From an uncultured Actinomycetes bacterium (lineage in GTDB: Bacteria > Actinomycetota > Coriobacteriia > Coriobacteriales > Atopobiaceae), in contig OMXZ01000008.1 in the NCBI GenBank assembly GCA_900315165.1, forward strand, positions 1-64,000: a stretch of DNA of 64,000 nucleotides. The letters are read 5' to 3'. The notes beneath the pieces were generated by a model. The model searched no databases. It saw only the letters and a list, made by a program, of their open reading frames with translations, and had not been told where the DNA came from. Below, one piece after another: positions 18,830-25,506 of this stretch (within the stretch, counting starts at the first letter, position 1; the number at the start of each line of letters is the position of its first letter). Made by a program: the position numbers and the translations under genes.

Positions 18830-20230
18830 CTAATCCTGCCCCGTGCCGCCGTCAGTTGCCTCGGTGTCATCCACGGCGGTGCCGTCATCGGATGGCGCAT
18901 ACAGCTCCTGGGCCTTGTCGCGCAGGTCCGTGAGGAACTCGACGGTCTTGGGGTCGGCATTCTTCTTGATGAGCTCCTTGGCGCCCGTCTCCATTTTGGT
19001 CATGGCGGTGGTCACGGCCTCGTTCACGGCTTTGGCGACGGGGGCAAGGGCGGCGGCGGTGCTGGCGGTGGCGTCGGATGCGGCGCCGCGCATGGCTCCG
19101 CCCATGGCACCCCAGATGAAGTTGTACATAGTGGTGCGGTCGTCCTCGTCGAGCGAGTTGATGGAGTCGGTGACGGCGCGCAGGCCGGCCGCGCCGGACC
19201 CCATCATGTCCGAGACGGTGTGAAGTTCATGGTCGAGGCAGGCTTGGTAGAGCTCGCCGATGAACTTCTCGCGGCCGGGAAGGTCGCGGCTCGCGAGCAG
19301 GTCATTGAAGGCCTGGTTCACATTGACGCTGCCCGCCCGCTGCTCGCTGCCGCGGACGATGGACCCGCGCATGACCTGCCAGTCGACCTCGCTATGCTCC
19401 ATCACGCCGCTGCCCGCGGACTTGATGATCACAGGCTCGAGCGCATGCTCCATGATGGCGCCGACCACGCTGTATTCGGGGGTGAAGAGGTGGGTGCGGC
19501 TGAGGAGACGATCGAAGGACGAGAGGGGGACGACCTGGTCCTCGAAACCGGGGGAGTCATTGCACCACACATCGATGATGCGGCTGTCGAGCTCCGGAGC
19601 CATGACCGCGGCATAGGCCGCGAGGTTGCCGCCCTTGGAATGCCCACCGATGCGCAGGGGGCCCACGGTCTTGGCCGCGACCCGCCTCAGATAGCGCAGC
19701 GCGTGCTCTTGCGAGGGGATGATGCGATAGCTGATTTCGCAGTCCTCGACCCAGCCGACGATCGAGTCGTCGGTGCCGCGGAAGCTCACATAGGTCGTCC
19801 CATCGGGAAGGAGGACCGTGATGGCCGCGAACTGCTCATGGGTGTCCTCGTCGAGGACGCTCTCGTAATAGCCGACCCGGGCGTCGCGGTAGCGCTTGCC
19901 GGAGGTGGCCAGGTAGTCGAGCAGGTCGTTGGTGCGCTCGGAGATCAGCGGGCCGTTGTCGGGGAGCTGGACGCCGGGCGTGGCGATTGCCTCGCCGATG
20001 CGCATGAGCTCCGCCTGGCGCTTCTCAGTGTCGGAGGGTGCGTCGAGGCCATGGGCTGCCAGGAAGCGGGCCTGGGCCTCATAGGTCGCCATCATGTCGT
20101 CGGGGCCGATTGCCCCGTCGAGCTTCATATAGCTGAGCTGGGCAAGAACGAGGTTGTCCACCTCGCTGAAGGGGACGGTCTGGAAATCGAAGTCGCCGTA
20201 CCAGTCCAGATAGTCGAAGAGGTTTGCCAC
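18830..20230 (-). CDS. Alpha/beta hydrolase of the DUF2974 (Mbeg1-like) type
   Basis: A 466-residue protein with a lipase-like core: FRGTDDSIVGWVEDCEIS, then the nucleophile elbow GGHSKGGNLAAYAA with the catalytic Ser, in the arrangement of Mbeg1-like/DUF2974 hydrolases common in Firmicutes and Coriobacteria. There is no signal peptide. The GTG at 20230 (MANLFDYLDWYG) is preferred because GGAG lies 6 bases ahead; the frame is open to a TTG at 20242. The last ~120 residues are Ala-rich and helical. The true substrate is unknown. Confidence 0.8.
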   Translation of the reverse strand: MANLFDYLDWYGDFDFQTVPFSEVDNLVLAQLSYMKLDGAIGPDDMMATYEAQARFLAAHGLDAPSDTEKRQAELMRIGEAIATPGVQLPDNGPLISERTNDLLDYLATSGKRYRDARVGYYESVLDEDTHEQFAAITVLLPDGTTYVSFRGTDDSIVGWVEDCEISYRIIPSQEHALRYLRRVAAKTVGPLRIGGHSKGGNLAAYAAVMAPELDSRIIDVWCNDSPGFEDQVVPLSSFDRLLSRTHLFTPEYSVVGAIMEHALEPVIIKSAGSGVMEHSEVDWQVMRGSIVRGSEQRAGSVNVNQAFNDLLASRDLPGREKFIGELYQACLDHELHTVSDMMGSGAAGLRAVTDSINSLDEDDRTTMYNFIWGAMGGAMRGAASDATASTAAALAPVAKAVNEAVTTAMTKMETGAKELIKKNADPKTVEFLTDLRDKAQELYAPSDDGTAVDDTEATDGGTGQD

Positions 20231-20270
20231 GCCATGCTCCAATCAGATGCGCCGGGACAGGGCCATGGTC

Positions 20271-20789
20271 CTATGCCGTGAGAGCGTGCCAGATGGTGCT
20301 GGCGCCGTTGAAGACGAGGATGACGCCCGCAACGGTGCCCACGACGCTGACCAGGGTGAAAGGAGAGCAGATAAGGAGGATGCCGCAGGCGATCTGAAGC
20401 GCGGAGACGACCATCTGAGCGGTGCCGCCCACGATGTTTGCCGCATGCATGGCGCTTGCCGCGCTCATGGCCGTGATACCGCTGACGACCACGAAGATGC
20501 CCAGGATCACGATGAGCCAACTGACGAAGAAGCCGGGCATGTAGTTCAGGAGCATGCCGAAGAGCACCGCCACGATGCCCATGTACATATCGAGACCGGC
20601 GGTGATGGGGCCGGGGCTCTTCCAGGCACCGATGATGCCGACGATGCCGCCGATGATGGAGACCCAGCCGATGATTTTGACGATGCTCACGGTGACCCCA
20701 GTCGGGTTGCCGAAGAAGATACAGCCGAGCACGATCGAAGCGATGCCCGTGAGGATGAGGGTGAGTTTGCTTTGCTTTGCTTCTTGCAT
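20271..20789 (-). CDS. DUF308/HdeD-like membrane protein
   Basis: A 172-residue protein with six predicted membrane helices in paired repeats (for example IIGWVSIIGGIVGIIGAW and WLIVILGIFVVVSGI), as in HdeD-type DUF308 proteins linked to acid resistance. It lies about 40 bases upstream of the DUF2974 gene on the same strand and may be co-transcribed with it. A purine-rich GGGAGAACG site lies before its ATG. Confidence 0.8.
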   Translation of the reverse strand: MQEAKQSKLTLILTGIASIVLGCIFFGNPTGVTVSIVKIIGWVSIIGGIVGIIGAWKSPGPITAGLDMYMGIVAVLFGMLLNYMPGFFVSWLIVILGIFVVVSGITAMSAASAMHAANIVGGTAQMVVSALQIACGILLICSPFTLVSVVGTVAGVILVFNGASTIWHALTA

Positions 20790-20893
20790 GACGTTCTCCC
20801 TAGGTCGCGACGGCGCTTTGCCGTCCTGCCTGCAAGGTACCCGACGCCTGGACTTTCTAAACGAAAAGGCGGTTCAGAGTGACATTAAGGGAT

Positions 20894-20914
20894 GACATTG
20901 GGGGACGTTTCCCT
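20894..20914. repeat. Left arm of a palindromic repeat split by the IS
   Basis: These 21 bases, including GGGGGACGTTTCCC, are the exact reverse complement of 22507-22527. Similarity continues outward to about 20879 with one indel. The arm ends in CT, which recurs at the other IS junction. Confidence 0.85.
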
Positions 20915-20926
20915 CATATGACCGAC

Positions 20927-21281
20927 CCCCTGTCAAGCAAAAGATAAGACTGCCCAGGCCCCCGCGTCGGGGAGCCCGGGCAGCCGTCTTTCGCCCGCCG
21001 CCGGACGGGACCGCCACGACGTGTCCTTCGAACGTCAGGCTCTGTGAACAGTCTCATATCCGCGTGTCGCCGCCCCTCGCGGGGCTTGGTTGCCGCAAGT
21101 AGATGCCTTCGGCCGGGCCGGAGCCGCGGGTCGACCGGCAGGTCGTCCGGTTCTATTGCCGCGCGCGCCCCGCAAGGGGTGTGCAAGGGAAGTTCCGCGG
21201 GTCGCGCCCCAGGCGCCATCGGCGTCCCGTCGGGCGGCGGGCTATGTCCTGCGCGCCCCGTCGGGCGCGCGGGTCACCTGG
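20927..21281 (-). ncRNA. Candidate bridge/seek RNA region of the IS
   Basis: About 355 non-coding bases lie between the transposase stop and the IS end, rich in GC hairpins. IS1111-type elements encode their target-guiding RNA in this position (known for the family). A segment at 21185-21191 (AAGGGAA, read on the minus strand as TTCCCTT) equals seven target bases spanning the CT core. The RNA ends and fold are not established here. Confidence 0.4.
20938..20983 (-). terminator. Hairpin near the end of the IS
   Basis: CTGCCC at 20950-20955 pairs with GGGCAG at 20978-20983, with further inner pairs. On the minus strand the stem is followed by a T-rich stretch, so it may end the transposase and guide-RNA transcript. 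Confidence 0.5.
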
Positions 21282-22370
21282 TCATCGGCCCATGGTCGCC
21301 ACGTAGTAGACCCACTCGGCGAGCTCGCGGGCCACGGCGACCTTGGCCTTGTTGGCCGGCACGCCGCGCCGGCCGAGCGCGGCCCTGCGGGCGCGCAGGC
21401 GCTCCGAGCAGCGCAGCGCCTTGTCTGCCACGGCCCCCGGCACCCCCTCCGGCGCCCGGGCGGGCGGCCGCGGGGAGCGGGGGCCGATCCCGGAGGCGGC
21501 CTCCACGAGCAGGCGCCTCAGGTTGGCGTTGCCGCGCTTGTCGATCCCGCCGCGGCGCGTGCGCGAGCCGGTGGAGCGCTCCGACGGCGTGAGGCCCAGC
21601 CAGCTCGCGAAGGCCCGGCCGCTGCGGAAGCGCGAGAAGTCGTAGACCTCGCAGACGAGGGACATCGCCGTGACCCTGCCCACCCTGGGCAGGCACTCGA
21701 GCGCGGCGACGGCCGCGGACAGCCCCGGGTCGGCGGCCACGAGCCGCCCCATCTCGGCCTCTATGGCCGAGAGCCTCCCGAGCTGGCGCTCCTCCTCGCG
21801 GCAGAGGTCCCTGAGCACGTAGGTGTCCGCCGGGCAGGCCATCTCGTGGGTCCGGCACCAGCCGCGGAAGGCCTTGGTCCACCTCTTCTTCGTCAGCGTG
21901 TAGCGCGTGCCCGTGAGCAGCAGGAACGACGCCACCCTCTGCCTGGAGGCCCTGAGCTGGGCGGCCGCCTGGCCCCTGAGGGCCGACAGGTGCCTGAGGG
22001 CCTCCTCGGCCTCCGTGGGCACCCTCACCGGCCTCACCGCGCCGGACGCCAGGCACCTCGCCAGCCACTCGGCGTCGATCCTGTCCGTCTTCATCGCGTC
22101 CGTGCGCCTGGGCAGCTTCGAGGTCGCGGCCACCGTGCAGGGCCAGCCGGCCGCCACGAGGGCCCTGGCCAGCACGAAGCCGGTCGGCCCGGCCTCGTAG
22201 ACGCACATGGCGCCCTCCGGGGACCCCACGGCCCCCGCCAGCCACTCCGCGAGGTCGCCCGGGTCGGCGCCGAGCGTCGCCCTCCTCACCTCGCCGGTCT
22301 CCGTGTCGAGCGCGCAGACCTCGTTCTTGCGCGAGTGCGTGTCGATCCCTATGCATGTGCGATACTTCAT
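21282..22370 (-). CDS. IS110/IS1111-family transposase
   Basis: A 362-residue transposase. An N-terminal RuvC-like DEDD domain has Asp in IGIDTH, Glu in VYEAGPTGF and the Asp pair in KTDRIDAEWLA. A C-terminal Transposase_20 domain has the helix-hairpin-like PRVGRVTAMSL and the Ser/Gly-rich GLTPSERSTGSRTRRGGI, which includes the catalytic Ser. The length is typical and the frame intact, so it is probably active. The GC content is slightly higher than the surroundings and is rich in Arg codons. About 115 non-coding bases precede it inside the element. Confidence 0.95.
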   Translation of the reverse strand: MKYRTCIGIDTHSRKNEVCALDTETGEVRRATLGADPGDLAEWLAGAVGSPEGAMCVYEAGPTGFVLARALVAAGWPCTVAATSKLPRRTDAMKTDRIDAEWLARCLASGAVRPVRVPTEAEEALRHLSALRGQAAAQLRASRQRVASFLLLTGTRYTLTKKRWTKAFRGWCRTHEMACPADTYVLRDLCREEERQLGRLSAIEAEMGRLVAADPGLSAAVAALECLPRVGRVTAMSLVCEVYDFSRFRSGRAFASWLGLTPSERSTGSRTRRGGIDKRGNANLRRLLVEAASGIGPRSPRPPARAPEGVPGAVADKALRCSERLRARRAALGRRGVPANKAKVAVARELAEWVYYVATMGR

Positions 22371-22487
22371 CCGGGGGCCTCCCGTCCCTGCGTGTGGCTC
22401 TTGGCCACGTCCGTCTGTGACGAGAGGATTGTCGCCTAACCCACGGCCGGCAGGAGGGGGGCTCCCGACCCCGCTCGTCGGTCATAT

Positions 22488-22527
22488 CTTCTAATGTCAT
22501 GACAGAAGGGAAACGTCCCCCAATGTC
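22488..22527. repeat. Right arm and loop of the palindromic repeat split by the IS
   Basis: Bases 22507-22527 are the inverted copy of 20894-20914. The intervening bases 22488-22506 complete the stem end (CTTCT with AGAAG) and the loop AATGTCATGAC of the uninterrupted palindrome. Partial similarity extends to about 22541. Confidence 0.8.
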
Positions 22528-22599
22528 ATCCCCAATGTCACGAATGGTTACCATATCGACAACAGAACGCTCTCTAGGGATGATGAGGCGGACCTTAAC

Positions 22600-24063
22600 A
22601 TGGAATTTGCCGAGTGGGTATGCGAACTGTCGCAGCGGACCAACCGCTCGCTCGCCGGTGCGCGCGTCTATGTGCCCGATGGGGCGCAGTGCGATACGGT
22701 CTGTGCGCAAGGCGGGACGGATCTACTGCTGCGGCTGCGAGCATGGGGTCTTGTGCCTACGGGCGAACGTGAAGGCGCCGACTTCGTCTGGGGTGAGCTG
22801 CCCGAAGAGGCCGACTTGTCGGGCGCCTTGCTGATGGATCGGGCCGCCGCACATATGCCTGTCTCGACGGGGCTTGCGCGCGAACTGGGCGAGACGGGGC
22901 TTCTTGATGGCGTCCGCATCGGCATCTGTCTGGTCCTCGAACCCAAGACGAGCGTGCTGGTGCAGCTCCTGCATGACGTGGGCGCCGAGGTCGGCGTCTT
23001 CGCGCCCGCAGCAGAGGTGGACCAGCGGGTGGCCGACGATCTGCGCCGCCGCGGTTTCACCGTCGAGGCGGATGCTAGCTGGGACGCGACGGCCGACCAT
23101 GACGGGGCTCTGCGTCTGCTCGATGAGTTGCGGCCTGATTTGATCATCGACGATGGCGCGAGCTTCGCCCGGCTGGCGGTGCTCGAACGGCCGGAGCTTG
23201 CTGCGGCGTTGGGCGGCGTAGCCGAGGAGACGACCTCAGGCGTGCGCGCCTTCGTTGCCATGGACGAGGCGGACGCGTTGCCCTGGCCTGTGGTGGCCGT
23301 GAACGACTCACGGCTCAAGACCCGCTTCGACAACCGCCATGGCACGGGGGAGACCTGCGTGACGACCATGCAGCGCCTGCTCGGACCAACGTGTTTCGAC
23401 GGGGCGCGCGTGACCGTGGTCGGCTATGGGCCGGTGGGTGAGGGCTTCGCCCTGCGCGCCCGGGCGCTGGGCGCGGAGGTCACGGTCTGCGACGCCGATC
23501 CGACGCGGGCGCTAGAGGCGGCATTCGCGGGCTTCGCGGCACGCGACCTGACGGACGCCCTCGCCGATGCTGATATCGTGGTGTCTGCGACGGGCATCCG
23601 CCATACGCTGACGGTTGACCACCTGCGTTGCATGCGCAAGAACGCCACGCTTGCGGTGATTGGCGGCATTGCCAACGAGATCGCGCTTGACGAGCTTCCG
23701 CCCCTTGCCCCGACGCGGCAAGACGGAATCGATCTTCTCACCGTGCCGGGCGGACCGACACTGTGCCTGCTTGCAGGGGGCGACGGTGTCAACTATACGG
23801 CGGGTGGCGGCAACCCGATTGAGGTCATGGACCTGAGCTTCGCCGTGCAGCTCTCGGCGGTCGAGCATCTGCTTCGTCATCGCGGACAGCTGCCGCATCA
23901 CGTCCTGCGTCTGGACGCCGAGGTTGATGACCGTATCGCCCGCCGCGCGTTGGGCGTGCGCGGGTATGCGGCAAGCACGGTGTCGGGGGACACGAGCCCC
24001 ACGATCTCGGACTGGAAGCTCACACGGTTTGCCGACGAGGCACAGGGAGGTCGCCATGTCTGA
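22600..24063 (+). CDS. S-adenosylhomocysteine hydrolase-like protein, divergent
   Basis: A 487-residue member of the AHCY superfamily with a Rossmann NAD site (VTVVGYGPVGEGFALRAR). It keeps the Glu of EETTSG, the Asp of IIDDGAS and the Lys/Asp/Asn set in VNDSRLKTRFDN. It lacks the catalytic His of the usual HLEAKTA motif (here VLEPKTS), the GHFD His (here IGGIANEIAL) and the GHP His (here GNPIEVMD). Substrate handling should therefore differ from true AHCY. About 85 extra residues precede the domain. The last 8 bases overlap the amidohydrolase start, so the two are coupled. The palindrome and IS lie just upstream and may affect its promoter. Confidence 0.75.
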   Translation: MEFAEWVCELSQRTNRSLAGARVYVPDGAQCDTVCAQGGTDLLLRLRAWGLVPTGEREGADFVWGELPEEADLSGALLMDRAAAHMPVSTGLARELGETGLLDGVRIGICLVLEPKTSVLVQLLHDVGAEVGVFAPAAEVDQRVADDLRRRGFTVEADASWDATADHDGALRLLDELRPDLIIDDGASFARLAVLERPELAAALGGVAEETTSGVRAFVAMDEADALPWPVVAVNDSRLKTRFDNRHGTGETCVTTMQRLLGPTCFDGARVTVVGYGPVGEGFALRARALGAEVTVCDADPTRALEAAFAGFAARDLTDALADADIVVSATGIRHTLTVDHLRCMRKNATLAVIGGIANEIALDELPPLAPTRQDGIDLLTVPGGPTLCLLAGGDGVNYTAGGGNPIEVMDLSFAVQLSAVEHLLRHRGQLPHHVLRLDAEVDDRIARRALGVRGYAASTVSGDTSPTISDWKLTRFADEAQGGRHV

Positions 24064-25393
24064 TGTGATCGTCTATACCGCCCCGCTGGTTGTGCCCGTG
24101 ACTGCGCCGGTGATCCTGGACGGTGCCGTGGCAGTGCGCGACGGACGCGTCCTGCACGTCGGCACGCGCGCGTGGGTCCAGGCGGTGCTGCAGGAGGAGC
24201 TCGACGCCGCGGAGCTGGCCGCCTTGGTCGAGCGGCACTGGGATGGCCTCCTCACCCCGGGCCTCGTCAACGCCCATACGCACCTGCAATACACCGGCAT
24301 GGCATCGGTGGGGCAGGGGGTCTACGACAGCTTCCGTGCTTGGGAGCTGGCCTTCAACGCGATTTATGACAGCCCGGAGCGCAAGCCCTGGCAGGCCTGG
24401 GCGGAGGACGGCGCACGCCAGCTGCTGCGGGCGGGCACGACCTCCGCGGCCGATATCGCCTCCGACATGGAGGCGGTGCCCGCACTCAGTTCGCTCGGAA
24501 TGCACGGCATTACCTATTGGGAGGTCATGGACTGGGAGAACGAGCGGTGGTCGCGCGAGGGAGCCCGCACCCTTCTGGGCGAGCTGGCGGAGGCGAGCAC
24601 CACCAAGGGCATACGTCTGGGCATCAGTCCCCATGCACCCTATTCGCTTGGATCAGACCCCCTGCTCGATCTGCCCGACATCGCGCGCAGCCTGGGCATG
24701 CGCCTGCATATCCACCTGGGGGAGACGCCGATCGAGGGCGGCGCCATCCCCTCCAAGCTCACCAACCTAACCTCCTGGAGCTGGAGTCGCAGGGATTGGC
24801 AGAGTTATCCCGCGCTCAAGCAAGCGGGGTCGGACGCCAGCGCCATCCAGTTCGTCGACCAGCTTGGAGTGCTCGGGCCCGACGTCCATATCGCGCACGG
24901 GGTCTATGCGTCGCGTGAGGACCGCCGTATCCTGCGCCAGCGCGGCGCCGCCGTGGCTCTCTGCCCGCGGTCGAACCGCATCACCTGCACCAAGAAGGAC
25001 GCCCCCGTCGCACGTTATCTCGAGGAAGGCAACATGATCGCGGTGGGGACGGATTCGCTCTCAAGCTCGCCCTCGCTCGATGTGCTCGACGATGCGGCCA
25101 TGCTCTACGAGCTCGCCATCGAACAGGGCTACGACAGCGATGACCTCAGCCACCGCCTGATCCGCGCCCTCACGCTGGGCGGGGCGGAGGCGATGGGGCT
25201 CAACTGCGGGCCCGACCGAGTGGGCCAGATCAATCCGGGCGCCTTGGCCGACCTCGCCTTCTTCGACATCCCCGTGGACGTCGCCTCGCCCGTCGGCGTG
25301 GAGGAGACGCTCGAGCGCTTCGTGCGCGAGGGCGCTGGCACCTGCGTAGCTACGGTCCTGTCCGGTGAGCTCGCCTACAGCAGGGTCTGGTAA
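24056..25393 (+). CDS. Amidohydrolase of the MTA/SAH deaminase type
   Basis: A 445-residue metal-dependent amidohydrolase. The first metal motif is NAHTHLQYTGM, followed by SPHAPYS, HLGETP, AHGVYAS and the Asp in AVGTDSLSSSPS, which is the order seen in 5'-methylthioadenosine/SAH deaminases and related 8-oxoguanine or chlorohydrolase enzymes. The ATG at 24056 has a strong GGGAGG site and overlaps the AHCY-like gene. Pairing with that gene suggests both act on one modified nucleoside (inference). Confidence 0.85.
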   Translation: MSDVIVYTAPLVVPVTAPVILDGAVAVRDGRVLHVGTRAWVQAVLQEELDAAELAALVERHWDGLLTPGLVNAHTHLQYTGMASVGQGVYDSFRAWELAFNAIYDSPERKPWQAWAEDGARQLLRAGTTSAADIASDMEAVPALSSLGMHGITYWEVMDWENERWSREGARTLLGELAEASTTKGIRLGISPHAPYSLGSDPLLDLPDIARSLGMRLHIHLGETPIEGGAIPSKLTNLTSWSWSRRDWQSYPALKQAGSDASAIQFVDQLGVLGPDVHIAHGVYASREDRRILRQRGAAVALCPRSNRITCTKKDAPVARYLEEGNMIAVGTDSLSSSPSLDVLDDAAMLYELAIEQGYDSDDLSHRLIRALTLGGAEAMGLNCGPDRVGQINPGALADLAFFDIPVDVASPVGVEETLERFVREGAGTCVATVLSGELAYSRVW

Positions 25394-25410
25394 GGCCCGC
25401 GATCGCGCAG

Positions 25411-25474
25411 ATTACGCCGTCGGAGGGGCAGGTTGCGTCAAAACGCGCCGCACGGCACCGCATCGTCGTACCTT
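25411..25474 (+). promoter_or_regulatory. Candidate LytTR site and promoter of GH3 gene 1
   Basis: ATTACGCC (25411-25418) and GCGTCAAAA (25435-25443) place their CGYC cores exactly 21 bp apart (25415 and 25436). A -10-like TACCTT follows 33 bp after the second core (25469). The same arrangement precedes the two other GH3 genes of the window. Confidence 0.6.
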
Positions 25475-25506
25475 CAGCATGACAAGAGACATGCGAAGGA
25501 GACGAC

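Larger units (their letters stand above)
20915..22487 (-). mobile_element. IS110/IS1111-family insertion sequence
   Basis: The element is 1573 bp by the boundaries proposed here. It contains one transposase gene on the minus strand. Subterminal inverted repeats lie at each end: ATATGACCGAC at 20916-20926 and GTCGGTCATAT at 22477-22487. The dinucleotide CT flanks both ends (20913-20914 and 22488-22489) as a core sequence, and there is no longer target duplication, as expected for this family. Removing the element and one CT restores a perfect 24-bp-stem palindrome. The long non-coding end is downstream of the transposase gene, as in the IS1111 group. Confidence 0.85.

Noticed and set aside
23924-24055. 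An upstream extension of the amidohydrolase at 24056
   Set aside because: It overlaps the AHCY-like gene in another frame; the ATG at 24056 has a strong ribosome site and begins the family's N-terminal strand.
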